Below the pieces are notes generated by a model. It did no database searches and was not told the DNA's origin. It saw only the letters and a program-made list of their open reading frames with translations. 64,000 nt of DNA from Wyeomyia smithii (taxonomy: Eukaryota; Arthropoda; Insecta; Diptera; Culicidae): NCBI RefSeq assembly GCF_029784165.1, contig NC_073696.1, positions 80,908,220 through 80,972,219 on the forward strand, in the 5' to 3' direction. The position numbers and the translations under genes are program-made. Shown one piece after another: positions 34,558 through 47,689 of this stretch; position 1 is the first letter of the stretch; each line of letters begins with the position of its first letter.

Positions 34558-36675
34558 TAGAGCATGAGATTTTCACATCAAATGAGAATAATGATGTTTG
34601 AACCCATGAATTTGTAAACCATATCCTGAGTTTAGTTATTTTGAGATAAATAGTCATGTACGAAGAACAATGCTTTGTGAGTGTTTTATCACATTTTTGG
34701 GTCAACATTATACAAAACTTATGAACTAAAATTTTGATCCGAAGATTTATTAATGAAATATCGTTTCCTCACTTGACCCTAGATTATACCCAAGTAACAC
34801 ACGTTGGTATAGAATAGTTGACGTTACCTATTCCATGACATCAATATCACCAGAAAAGCGCAAAACATGAAGCTAGTAGAACAAGTACCGATAACTGCAT
34901 GAAAGCAAGCCAACTTGATATAATTAAGTGGAAAAATACATCTCGAGTACTAATACGGCAATGCGCAAATATGTTGCTATGACAACTGTTAACCGGCGCA
35001 TGCGCAAATGTGTTGTGTCTGCGCAGTGCAGCTAGATCGGTAATTTCTTTTTTCAGTGGCAGTTTTAATAGATTACAAAATGATGACAAAAAATAATATT
35101 CAACCATTTAAAAAGAGTTGTTTCTTTCGCTTGAATATTGAAATTGTTTTCACATAGTTTCAACGATATCTGAATATAAAATCTTACAAAACTAGAAAAC
35201 GTTGTTAGATATACAATAACAAAAATCTGAAGTGATATTGGTTACACTTCAAGCGTTTTGTTTATCTTTTGATGGCGCGTCAAAACCGCTCCGAATAAAT
35301 ATAGAAATCGTTCATATAATTTAAATAATAATTTGATCAAGTAATTTTAAGTTAGGTGTTGAATGCTATGACTACTGTACTAAGGAATAGCAGGTACGTA
35401 GTGTTGTTATTAGATTGTGTAATGTCTTACGAAAAGACCAAGTGATAGTGATTGCCATTCTTGAACTCATGTTATTAAAATCATCTCCAAAACCAGAACA
35501 AACGAGCTTGTTTTCGAAATGCGGTTGTATTACTGATGAAAATCAACTTCAAACACAATATAATAACACAAGTTTTCAATTGCGCTTGTGGTACACTTAT
35601 ATGACTACTTTCGTTGTTACTTATTTCCTAACATGTTTTGTGTGTTACTTGGGTAACCAGAACATTGCTTAAAATATTATCTATAAATAATATAAAAGGG
35701 TCTAAATGAACGATAAATGTGCTCCACCCGCCATTCGGTAACCAACGATCAATCAATTCACGCCTGGATTACTCTGTGGCGTAGCTTGTTCGGATTTGTC
35801 GGAACATGTTGAAAACAGACTACGTTGTGCGCAATGACGCAACGGAAACCACCACAACCTTGCCTTCCATGGTAGGTAAAGAACGAAACGAATAAAACGC
35901 GTCATGGTTTTCCGGTCGAACGAAGCGTTCTTTTTTTAAGTAATATTGGTGGATTTTCCTCCAACCGAAACCTCTACCGCGCAAGGTGTTAACTGAAACG
36001 CAGTAGACGTTTTTTGTTTTCGCACTTTAGCTTCAATCTTTTCGATCAAATCTACACCTTAAACGCTGGATTTTAATCTCGCAGCAGTTGCACTAGCTAC
36101 GTTTCGCTCAAATTGAGGCAAATAGACAACACTTCAAATTGCGCAGTCTCCGACTGGTTTCACAATCAATTTAGCAACAATAAAATTGCAAATTATGCTA
36201 ATCAGACTGTTTATTGACCGATGACCAACTAACGCCAACAACGGTGCAACGCGCGTAAGGTTGTATTGTTTTTCACCCGGACACCCCAGCTTCCAGCTCA
36301 ATTTTGTGCGATCATTTTATTACTGACCTATTTCCATTTAGATTGGAGCCCGTGATATTCAAAACAGTGCAGCGGAGATACGGTGCAGATCAGGATTTAT
36401 CTGCATGAAACCAAAATGGGCAGGATAGAGGTAAAATTTAGTTTACCGCCTATATCCATGGGACGTATTATGACTTAACCGTGCGCAGATTTTTAGTGGG
36501 GTAGGGGTGGGGTTTATGCAAAATAAAATTTTATGATGCCATCACATTTGGAGGTGCTTCTGTATTCTAAAATTTTACTTTTCTAATGCAGTATGTTTTC
36601 TTTCAATTTATTCGAATTTGTATAAGGAAATAAAAGAAATGCCTGAGGTGGAAACTATTCTTAATTAAATTGATT
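34558..36675. other. Intergenic; possible promoter-like block
   Basis: No gene recognised. The interval 35700-36300 is more GC-balanced than its surroundings and carries several CpG-containing phrases; it could be promoter-proximal but has no supported exon. Confidence 0.4.
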
Positions 36676-37023
36676 TTTTTTTTATTCTCGCTTATTTTCC
36701 GTCGGTCTAGCTCCGCCACTGTTGTGGCCAATCACCGACGCCCAGGGAGGCGACTCCACACCCAGGACCCTAACTCACGACCCGTCTATTAACGGACCGG
36801 CGCAAACGGCTTTACTTCCTCATGCGATGGAAGGCGTGATCCCAGAGATTTTTCGCCTCAGAAAATCTCCCGGTGTCGACTAGGATTGAATCTAGACCAG
36901 TTAGGTTGGTTGTGAGTGGATCACGCCACCCCACAACCATCGACACCTATGTCGGCGGTGGGATTCGAACCCAGGCGTCGAGCGTGGTTGGCGGAGACGT
37001 TACCAACCACACTAGGCCCCCGC
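36676..37023 (-). mobile_element. Feilai-like tRNA-derived SINE (348 bp)
   Basis: On the minus strand it begins GCGGGGGCCTAGTGTGGTTG, with an A-box-like TAGTGTGGTTGG and a B-box GGTTCGAATCCC. A GC-rich body follows, ending in a poly(A) tail (T run at 36676-36683 on the plus strand). Flanked by a perfect 14-bp target duplication, TAATTAAATTGATT (36662-36675, 37024-37037). The body includes GCCGTTTGCGCCGGTCCGTT and TGGCGGAGCTAGACCGACGG. Full length and probably young. Confidence 0.92.
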
Positions 37024-37037
37024 TAATTAAATTGATT

Positions 37038-39699
37038 AATACAGTAGAAAATTATGTTGAACATTAGTTTAACGAAATTCGACTACTAACAAAAGGAGGA
37101 TAACAATTTGAGGCCATCCTACCAGTTGCTTGTAATAATTCTTTCAATTAAAGGCTGAAAGTGGAGTGTTTTACAGACATTTGTTTCAATGGAAGATTTT
37201 GAAAGTTTCGAATGTGTAATACATTTTCGTATAAAAGCTCATCATAAAATTTTTGAAAAATGTTAGAGTAATCAACAAATAGTCATTTTAGCACAATAAT
37301 CTACTGTTTTCTAATTCTAATTGTTTTGCATATCTTTTACTGTTGAAAAATTTTGCCTAGTTGATTTAGATTTTAGACTAAGATTCCATGTTAATCACTC
37401 AAAAAGCCCTCCCATGCCCGCGGTTATGATCTGATGCAAAGTACTTAATAATAATCTTTTTCTCACAGCTCGTGATACAAAATGCGCCATGGTACGTACC
37501 AAAAAATTAATCTTACTTCAGACAGTGATGATTGATCCTATACACTAGATCACAGTGGTGTCAGCCATTCTGTATTGACCGACCTTGAGTCGGGTTAAAG
37601 CTTGAGTTAAAGTAGTTAAAAAGCTGCGAACATGCAACAACCAGGTACGGTAGGCTTCATCTCGTCACTTACCGGTGACCATTTCATCGCTGGCGAACTC
37701 ATTAATTCAATCAAAGAAAATAAGAGACCTTGTGGGTTGAAGTTTCTAGCTGTCGTGTGCCTTCCCTTAGCAGTAACGCAGCTGAGAAGCTACGATCATT
37801 TGAGGTCACTGTTCACAGCTACGGATATTAGCTATCTACAGTCGGTTCGCGGTGATGTTCGATCAAGCGAATAGGCCAAGTCCCTGGTTCGTTGTTTATT
37901 ACATACAAACATCTACCTTTGAAAGTTTCCTTTCAATGATTTCTCGCGTTTGGTTGCGATAACCGATTGTGCGATTTTTGTGATAATATTGCTCAACCCT
38001 CGCACACTCATACTCAAAAAGTTATAATAATATTCAAAGTCTCGAGGAAACTGAGTTCAAAAGTTGTGGGCGTTAATGGGTTAAATATCTTTTATCAAGC
38101 ATTGGACTCAATTCTCCAACGACGATAATTTGTCAAGACGTTCACAGTTGTGGCAGCTTCGGGTTGCCGTATTCGGCTTTGTGGCAAGCGAGAAATTGTT
38201 GACTTGCAAATTCATCCGATTTAGCTGTCAGATTTGAAGGATTCTTCATACCGTAGTTTCGTCATCGACGTGACGAGCTTACAGTCTGCTAATGTATATA
38301 TGTACATCTCATTCTCGATTTGGTCTACACGGGTGAACTTGCGGTGCTGTGCTCTGGTCGAGAGAGAGAGAGAGTAAAGGGGGTTTGCATAGTAAAGATT
38401 TTTATGGCTCAGCACAGATTGTTGATAACTCATTGACAGCACCCAGCGTCCTAGTTTGCTGAATATAAAACTGCTGTATGCAAAGTTGTTTTGTTAGGAA
38501 TAAAATGTCTATCTATCTTTTTGTTCGCGAACAACGGCGACCTCGCTATTTGTGAATTTAATTTGTAAACTATTTTACCACACTAAGTGAAACGTCTGAT
38601 TACAGCCGACTAGTCGAGGGAACAACATTGAATATTTTCATTCATTCAGCTACATTTGCCTCACTAAACAGTTTTATATCAACCTCAGTGCCGGTGCCGA
38701 TCGTATTCGTGCTGAGCCAACCACCAGCCGATTGCTGTGTAAAGTATAAATGGATGATAATCTGTCGAGGTTAATGAATTTAAATCAATCGTTGTTTCGC
38801 GTCTCTAGATTTGCATAATTATCTAACCTGGTTTGTCTCGAAGGATGTTTCAGATTTTATTGTGTACTTTTTGTTCGATTTTCTAGTTTTGTTCTGGTCT
38901 GGAGGTTTCGAGGTAGAGTCAAATATCAACATGTTTATCGAATGGTGGCCTAATTTAAAAACACAGGGCGTACGAGGTCACGCTCAATACATTTTTGCTA
39001 TAAGCCGTATTTTTTGACACGGGTTTTGAGCTATGAATGGATTCAAGTATTAATTTCATAGAGAAGTTTTTGTCCAGTTAGTTCGACTTCACTTGTGTTG
39101 CGGATTTCGAAATAGAGTAAGTGACACAATACCGAGCTATGTTCATTTTAAAATGCCCTTCGTGAGGCTTTTACCACATAATTCTTGGTTTAGAAATAAA
39201 ATTTCATCCGGAAGAACTAAATCTTATGAATACGACACGGAAGCATTTCGAACTTTATTTAACGAGTTTGGTAGATGCAATAAATTACATGTGAATCGGT
39301 GTATTGTCTTAATGGAAAATCATTGAAAATTATTCTACGCGCATCCCAAAAAAACCAATGCTATCAAATTTGTTTTGACATTTCGTAAACAGTTACAATA
39401 TTTTTTTTTTTCGAATAACCAAAACCATCTCTCAATCAGGCAAAAAACTTCTGCGACTATAATTTTAATTTAAGTATTGATTCGAGAAACAAATAGCAAC
39501 CCAGCAACTAAAAGTTCCAATTTCACTTAGCAAACAAACTTTAAAGTTTTTAAAAAGTTCAAAGCTGAACATTGTACTCCAAAATATACAAGACTGTTAT
39601 TTGTGTATAACTTTTTATTTCATGGGTAAAATTGAATCATGAAACAGTTGACCATTCTACAGTGTCTCTTGCAAGCTGGTAGCGGAAGAAAAGCGAGGA
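37038..39699. other. Intergenic, no gene seen
   Basis: Several short unrecognised ORFs (37632-37874, 38811-39017, 39093-39326). A small (GA)n tract lies at 38360-38375. No repeat ends supported. Confidence 0.45.
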
Positions 39700-40923
39700 C
39701 GATCAATCCCGTGAAGGTAAGGAAGGTGAGAGAAGACTTTAAGCGTAATCTGAACCATTCAATTCGGGACGTGGCAAACGAAGTCAATTCTTTCGTCTAG
39801 TTCGTCCAACAGAGAATCAAGCGGGGCGGACTTTATGTCATCAAGAGAGGCACCTGACCGAATCGATAAACTGAATACGGTGCCCAAATCACGTGTCACC
39901 AGGAAGTCTAAGTTAACAGGAGTAGAATCTGGCCCGCTCACTACCACCATGTCACTCCTCGCACGCGCAAAACGAGGGTGTACGGAAAAGACATGCTCAG
40001 CGGTCTCCTCCACGTCCACGCATTGGGGCGCATGAGGGACTTCGCTTGCCCGAACCTGTGTAAATACTGTCTGGAGCAGCCACGACTGACAGAATCTGTG
40101 TTCACTTCACTTCTCGTTCCTATTATAGACATAGTTGATAGTAAACCATAGCCCCCAAGAGTTTCAAAGAACGCTTTGAGGTAATGGTGCAGTCTCCGGC
40201 TCTGATCACCGCCTGTAGCTCTTATTTACGGTCATTTACAACCATGACCTTCATCTTATGGTGCGCAAACGATTCACCATAGACCTCCAGCGTTATGTCG
40301 TCCGCAAAGCCGACGATCACAACCCCTGCAGAGAACTTTAGCTTCAACACTTCGTCGTACATGACATTCCACAACACCAAGCCCGGGATGGAATTTTGCG
40401 GTACCCCTGCGGTGATTGGGACGCACTAATGACCCTCCTCCATGTTGTGAACTAGTAATCGATTCCGGAAGTAATTTTCCAACATCTTGTTCAACGACAC
40501 CGGAACATGGATGCTACTAAGCGCGGGCGCTTTGGAGTCCCAGCTTGCGCTATTTAACGCACTCTTTACGTCGAGCATGAAGATTGCGCAATAGCTAATG
40601 TCCCCCCTTTTGCGCTGATCTGTCACCTCCGCCATCTTGGTGACGGAGAGGATAGCATCCAGCGTGGACCTACCTTCCCGGAAATCGAAGCAGTTACTTT
40701 CCAGATCGTTTACACCCTCTGTGTACTTCACCAGTCTATTGGGGACAATCCCTTCAAGCACCTTGCCGGCAGTGTCCAGCAGACAGATGGGTCCCCTAGC
40801 GGTTTCCCAGCCTTCGGCAATAGGCCCAGTTTGTGTCTCTTCCACCTCTCCGGGAGAAAGCACCGCGTGTGGTTGATGCATCCTATAAATGGAAGACGAG
40901 ACGTAAATTGAAAAGGATGCCAA
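39700..40923 (-). pseudogene. R1-clade LINE reverse transcriptase relic
   Basis: Minus strand, 5' to 3': PICLLDTAGKVLEGIVPNRL (RT motif 1) and NCFDFREGRSTLDAIL (motif 2) at 40923-40426. After a frameshift come PITAGVPQ and then VGFADDITLEVYGES, the catalytic FADD motif, at 40420-40250. Then a long gap and MDVEETAEHVFSVHPRFARA at 40019-39759, the Cys/His-type C-terminal region of R1 elements. Motif order and wording are those of the R1 clade. At least three frameshifts and stops; the 5' endonuclease and gag are missing. These elements often sit in rDNA, but no rDNA is near. Confidence 0.75.
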
Positions 40924-42237
40924 TCAAATCCCCAGCCAGGAGCTCATCGTCATTTCGTCGTCAGTTCCGCATGGATATTCTGGAGAAGTTCCGATATGAG
41001 AAAGTCTGCAAATTTGCTAAAAAGTACTTGGCGTGGCTGGCAATCTGTGGATGCAGCAAGCGAAGAATTCCTCCAGGAGCTTTTTCTGTCCTTCCTCCAG
41101 TCCCAGAAAGGTCACACTTTGTTTCAAATCTTGCCATCTGACACCCTACCATTACGCGAAACCGGTGATGGAGTTGCATAAACACAACGATGAACAACGA
41201 ACTCGCCAAAAATATGGAGGGCGAACTGCGGAAAACAGGTCTTCAAAAAACCCAGGATTTGAAGAAAAGTGGATGAGAGTGTGAAAGAAATATTTAGCCT
41301 AGGAAAAATAGGTTGAATGAACAAACTCTACAAAAACATAGCCAACATGTATTTATTTATAGGGTCAACATTTTCGAGTTCAGTTTTCTTTATCAGGTTC
41401 TTTTAAACAAATGTACTCGATGTGTCCACTCTTCCCCCGCCGGATGTTTGATTTGGAACTTAAATATCACTTTCCCCGGAATATCCACAAATTTCTTCAG
41501 TGAAATGAACCAGTCTGTGTGGGTGCAAGATACAGTGTCAATACCGAAAAGCTGTTCGTCGGCAAACAGGATTATCACTTTTACCTTCATCAACAAAAAA
41601 AACTCTTCGAAAGAGTCACTCGTACACGCAAAAGTTGGATGGTGCGAAACAACATCAAAATTGTACCAAATCAACACAACCGTTGAATAGTTTTGAAATT
41701 AGTACGGCGAATGTTTGTTGCATTTGATGCGTATTTCCAATGTATTAGACGGCTTCAAATCATTAGACTTATAAAGTATTAATCTGTGTTGATATCGTCA
41801 TGATGATTTGTACTGGTATTGGTAATGCTTTTTAGAAGGCTGCTATCGTTGAATCCGATCATTTAAAAACATTATCAAATCAATAATAAATAAAAAGACA
41901 TTGGATTTGTACAGAACATTTTGCATTTAACTGTGATTGTTACTGGCACCAGCGTTAGTAAATCCTGTTGCAACAAGGCTCGCTATTGGCTGTTTCAGTT
42001 ACTGAAGGCGATTAGGGATGTACTAGCCTTTGATACCCACCGGATCACAAAAGTAAACAGCGATTTTTCGAGCGCCCCAAAACTGATCGTTCGCCCGGAA
42101 TCGAAGTTTACCGAAACATAACGATTTTTGTCTGCATGAGACATATTTCGATTGCGATTTCTGTCAATGTATTTATCGTTTATTTATTTAACTCATATTT
42201 TGTGCAAAATCAGAGCAATGACTATGCGTTTTAAGAG
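40924..42237. other. Intergenic with one unassigned minus ORF
   Basis: A minus-strand frame open from about 41704 to 41393 reads DSFEEFFLLMKVKVIILFAD and later FKFQIKHPAGEEWTHRVHLF before a stop. The beta-strand-like pattern looks protein-derived but I do not recognise the family, and no splice acceptor is obvious. The block 41890-41990 resembles 32715-32830. No other feature. Confidence 0.3.
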
Positions 42238-42759
42238 GACACATCAGTTTTTTTTCCTCATATATCATTTATTTGACACGGCACAAATACAATTTAATGT
42301 TTAACGGCGCCAATTATATCTGGTGACTTAAAAACTAAAAGCATATTTTTTATCCTCGCTGCCGACTACGAGCTGAAATTAAGTCTAACTTAAAACTAGC
42401 ATGAATTTTTCAATCAGTGTTTTGTTGTTGAATGGTCGTCTGGTGCTCTTCGAATGGCCGATGTCATGAGCTGGGGCAGGGGCTTGTATCCTCAGGTCCT
42501 GGAGGTATTGTGCGGGGTCTAGTTGCTGGTTATGGTTCGTTGTTGTTGTTCGCTAGTGTTCAAGTGGCCATATGGTATGTGCCGCTGAGCCAAGATATCA
42601 CTGAAGGCCTCGAGTGGCGAATTCGAGTGGGGTGCAGTTGCTGATTCCAAAATCTGTGCTTAAGGTTCAAACGTGTTCTTGTCGTTTTGTTGGGTGCAGA
42701 CGGAGGGGAACGGGACTAAACTGGGGCATGGATGGATTTTAGGAAAACGTATATAAGGG

Positions 42760-45700
42760 TCATGTAGGGTATGTCACGGCTCGCCAAGACATCACGAACA
42801 GGTACAGCTGGCCGTCTACCTCCGGCCTCAAGAAAGCTACTAATTTAGACCTGGCGTCACGGTGGACAGGGCATGACCAAACAACGTGCTCTATGTCGTG
42901 ATAACCTTCACCACAGGCACAGATACCACTTTCCCCGAGCCCAATACGACGGAGATGCGCATCAAATCTATAGTGATTGGACATAAGCCGAGACATCACG
43001 CAAATGAAATCTCGACCTACATCCAACCCCTCGAACCACGGATTCGTCGATACCTTGGGTATAATGGAATGTAACCACCTTCCCAGTTCCCCTCTGGTCC
43101 AAGCATTTTGCCAACTGATGATCGTATTCTGACGTACAAATGCGAAAAATTCATTAAAGGCAATTGGTCTTTCATAAATATCACCGTTTGTTGCGCCCAC
43201 CTTAGCCAAAGAGTCCGCTTTCTCATTGCCCGGTATCGAGCAGTGAGAAGGGACCCACGCTAAGGTAATCTGAGTAGATTTTTCGGATAAAGCACTCAGA
43301 TGTTCCCGTATTTTCCCCAGGAAATACGGAGAGTGCTTAACATCTTTCATCGATCGGAGAGCCTCAATGGAACTGAGACTGTCCGTAAAGATGAAATAAT
43401 GGTCCGTGGGCATTTTTTCGATAATACCTAGGGTGTACTGAATTGCAGCTAATTCTGCGACGTAAACAGAAGCAGGATTATCGAGCTTATGGGAGACGGT
43501 TAAATTGTTATTGAAGATACCGAAGCCAGTGGACCCATCAAGAAGTGATCCGTCAGTGTAGAACATATTGTTGCAGTTGATATTTCGATATTTATTGGAA
43601 AAAATTTTGGGGATCTGCTGCACGCGTAAATGATCCGGGATTCCACGAGTTTCTTCTATCATGGATGTATCGAAAAACACAGTAGAATCAGAAGTACTTA
43701 ATAAGTCGACACGATTTGGAATATTCGAAGAAGGGTTAATATTTTGGGACATGTGATTGAAATACAATGTCATAAAACGGGTTTGAGAATTAAGTTCGAT
43801 TACCCTTTCAAAATTTTCAATCACGGGACGGTTCAAGACCTCACATTTGATAAGAATACGAGAAGACAGGCTCCAAAAGCGGTTTTTCAATGGTAGTATT
43901 CCAGCTAAGACCTCCAAACTCATCGTATGGGTCGACTGCATGCAACCTAAGGCGATACGCAAACAACGATATTGTATTCGCTCCAGTTTGATCAAATGTG
44001 TGTTTGCCGCGGAGCGGAAGCAGAAACACCCGTACTCAATAACAGACAGTATCGTTGTTTGGTAAAGCATTAGAAGGTCTCCTGGATGGGCTCCCCACCA
44101 TTGTCCGGTTATTGTACGAAGAAAATTCACTCTTTGTTGACATTTTTTCATCAGATACCTCACGTGACAACCCCAGGTGCCTTTAGAGTCGAACCAGACA
44201 CCAAGATATTTGTGTACCAAAACCTGAGAAATCGTTTTACCCATTAATTGTGTTTGAAGCTGAGCAGGTTCATGCTTCCTAGAAAAAACTACTATCTCAG
44301 TCTTCTCCGGAGAGAATTCGATACCTAGCTGTAAAGCCCAAGCAGACAAATTGTCCAAGGTATCTTGCAATGGTCCTTGCAAATCGGCAGCTTTGGCTCC
44401 TGTAACAGAGATTACACTGTCGTCTGCAAGTTGTCTTATCGTGCATGAATTTTCCAGACATTCGTCAATGTCATGTACATAAAAATTGTAAAGGAGGGGG
44501 CTTAAACATGAGCCCTGGGGAAGACCCATGTAGCTAATTCGAAAAGTTGCCAAATCGCCATGCGTAAAATGCATATGCTTTTCGGACAACAAATTGTGCA
44601 AAAAATTGTTCAAAATTGGAGAAAATCCTTGTCGGTGAAGTTTACCCGAAAGAATGTCAATAGAAACGGAATCAAAAGCCCCTTAATGTCCAAGAACGCA
44701 GACGCCATTTGTTCTTTGCGAGCATACGCCAGCTTAATATCTGTTGAAAGCAACGCAAGACAATCATTCGTCCCTTTGGCACGGCGGAAGCCAAATTGAG
44801 TATCTGATAGTAGACCATTTGATTCGACCCAATGGTCTAAACGACGGAGTATCTTTTTTCCATCAATTTCCGGATACAGGATAGCATTGCAATCGGCCTA
44901 TAAGAGTTGTGATCAGAAGCTGGTTTCCCTGGTTTTTGGATGGCGATCACCTTCACTTGCCTCCAATCCTGCGGTACAATGTTTTGCTCCAGGAACTTAT
45001 TGAACAAGTTCAACAAGCGCCTCTTGGCATTGCCGGGTAGATTCTTCAACAAGTTGAATTTGATTCTATCTAACCCAGGCGCGTTATTGTTACAGGACAG
45101 GAGGGCAACTGAAAATTCTGCCATCGTAAAAGGTGATTCTATCGCGTCGTGGCCCGGAGACGCATCGCGAACAATGTTTTGCTCAGGAACAGAGTCCGGA
45201 CATACTTTCCTGGCAAAATCAAATATCCACCGACTTGAAGACTCCTCGCTTTCGTTGACCGTTACGCGATTCCGCATTCTTCGGGCTGTATTCCAAAGAG
45301 TGCTCATCGATGTCTCCCTCGACGTCTCGTTCATGAACCGACGCCAATATCCGCGTTTCTTTGCTTTAGCCAAACTTTTAAGCTTGGTATCAAGCTCCGA
45401 ATACCGTAAATAGTCGCCAGGTATACCTCCCTTCTGGAAGGCCAAAAACGCGTCGGATCTTTGCGTGTAGACATCGGAGCACTCTTGGTCCCACCACGGA
45501 GTGGGAGGCCGTTCTTTGATCGTTACGCCGGGATATTTCTTCGTTTGGGCTTGCAACGCGGTGTCGAGAATCAAGCCCGCGAAGAGGTTGTATTCTTCAA
45601 GTGGTGGATGATGTTGAATCGACTCGACCGCTTTTGAAATCATTTCCTCGTATAACTTCCAATCGACATTCCGTGTGAGGTCATACGGAATGTCAATTGG

Positions 45701-46399
45701 TCGCATGCGAGTTGAATCGTTAGTAATTGAAATAAGAATAGGCAGATGGTCGCTACCGTGAGGATCGAGGATTACCTTCCATGTGCAATCCAACCGTAGC
45801 GACGTCGAACATAAGGATAGATCCAAAGCGCTTGGGCGCGCTGGAGGTTTCGGGATACGTGTCATTTCACCGTTGTTCAAAATAGTCATGTCGAAGTTAT
45901 CGCAAAGGTTATAGATTAAAGAGGAGCGGTTATCATTGTAGGGGGAACCCCAAGCCACACCATGAGAGTTGAAGTCTCCCAAAATCAAACGTGGCGAGGG
46001 AAGAAGTTCTATTAAATCAAAGAGCAGCCGTTGCCCAATCTGTGCTCTGGGAGGAATATATATTGAGGCAATACAAAGCTCTTCACCTTGTATTGTCATT
46101 TGACATGCGACAATTTCGATGCCTGGAATCGAGGGGAGGTTAATACGATAGAAAGAATAGCACTTTTTAATCCCTAAAAGTACTCCTCCATATGGGGTGT
46201 GTCGATCAAGGCGAATAATATTAAAATCATGGAAGTTGAGATCAATATTTGAAGTAAGCCAAGTTTCACAAAGGGAAAATGCATCGCATTTGTTTTTATT
46301 TATCAAAACTTTAAACGAATCAATTTTTGGTAAAATACTTCTACAATTCCACTGTAAGACAGAGATAGAATCCTTCAGATTAGCAGATGAATTAGGCAT
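42760..46399 (-). pseudogene. I-like ORF2: endonuclease, reverse transcriptase, RNase H
   Basis: About 1,213 codons once two 1-nt losses are allowed for. Endonuclease: QWNCRS, CETWL, IYIPPRAQ, LGDFNSHG and SDHLP carry the expected Asn, Glu, Tyr, Asp/Asn and Asp-His. Reverse transcriptase: PGKPASDHNSYRPIAM, FGFRRAKGTNDCL, GLPQGSCLSP and the catalytic QLADDSV. RNase H: YTDGS, VAELAAIQ, FTDSLSSI and VPSHCSIPGNEKAD, all catalytic acids present. A C-terminal CACGEGYHDIEHVVWSC zinc-like motif ends the protein. Frameshifts: an A tract at 44854-44859 and a G run at 44679-44682. Start chosen at 46399 because it overlaps the ORF1 stop. Confidence 0.9.
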
Positions 46400-47689
46400 C
46401 GAAGGATACGATCGCTGCAAGGAGGGGCCATTGAGCAGTTAACTGCTTCAAAAATGTTCTAACTGTTGGGAGGAATGCTGTAAGAAAAACTTTTATTGGA
46501 TCGGGTACATTGAAAGTTTCAAAAATCCAGTCCACAATGTCAGAAAATTTCACCAGTCCAGCATTTGATTTTTCCACTGGATGTGCAAAAGGAACAACTG
46601 GGGTTTTAGATGTTCCAGGAAGTGCTGGGAACTCCTTCTGGGGCTTTAAATTCGCAAGCCCAGGAGGAGTTTTTTTCGGTTTTTCCGCTGCACTTTTAGG
46701 TTTGTTTGTACCATTCATTTCACTTTGGGAAATCTTTGGACCTTTTCGGGGAAGTTTAGAAAGAAAATATTTTTCCTCTTTCTAGACTCCCCAGGATTGG
46801 CATAGGATGTTCCCGCTGGTGAATCGTCAGAATCGGTTTCATCAGAGGACAACAGATCGAAGGGGTTCGAAGTAACGGGAGAAGTGGTAACGGTCTTCTT
46901 CAGCATGTCAACGTAGGAACGCTTTGAACGCTCTTTGAGAGACCGTTTTATTTTATCCCTGCGCTGCATGTACACCGCACATGTCGAGAGCTCATGCAGA
47001 TTTTCACCGCAGTGAATACACTTTTCAGCGTTAACACTGCAAGAATCTTCCGCATGAGACTCCCCACACTTGCCACAACGTGCCTTATTGCAGCAGTAGG
47101 CGGCTGTATGGCCTAACTGCTTGCAATTTAGGCAGTTCATGACGCGGGGCACGTAGAGCCTCACAGGGAGACGAACCCGGTGGATCGAGATGTGGCTTGG
47201 TAGTGCAGACCCGGCGAACGTAACTCGAAACGAGTCTGATGAAGTGTAAACTTTTTAGTCACCGACGAGCGATACCGACCGCAATTGCTTGCAGTCGAGC
47301 ACCTTCGCATCGGGACATGTGCTGTTCTTGAAGCACCCTTTAGCACTTTTCAATATACACTCCACGGAAAGACTCGAATCGGTCACGACACCGTCGATCT
47401 CCACATCTCTAGCGGGTACATAGACACGGTATTCCCGTGTAAAGAGCTCGGAGTGACGTGTGACGTGTGAGTGTGACGTCAGGTCTTTCGAAAACTGTAA
47501 TATATTCAATGATTTCGATTTCGGCCCTGCTTTAGGCCTAAGGTAAACTGCCACTGGAAGCGTCGATCCGTCTGGATACAACCTGACACGTGAGGAAGCT
47601 GAAGAATTAACAGTAGAAGGAGGGGCAGGAGGGACAGGGTCGGGGGGATTCGAGGATGGAGGTGCGGGAGGTGGGGGATCTACATCAAT
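46392..47689 (-). pseudogene. I-like ORF1 (gag), three lesions
   Basis: Nucleic-acid-binding ORF1. The likely original start, before a proline-rich DVDPPPPAPP head, is now ATT (47687-47689). An in-frame TAA occurs at 47253-47255, with the same frame continuing KVYTSSDSFRVTF. Three CCHC knuckles follow (CLNCKQLGHTAAYC, CGKCGESHAEDSC, CIHCGENLHELSTC), the gag hallmark. A frameshift near 46750 moves into a third frame (PRKGPKISQSEMNG onward) that ends at 46392. The stop TAA overlaps the ORF2 start in the octamer ATGCCTAA. Confidence 0.82.

Noticed and set aside
44940..45413. 157-codon plus-strand ORF
   Set aside because: Antisense shadow of I-like ORF2.
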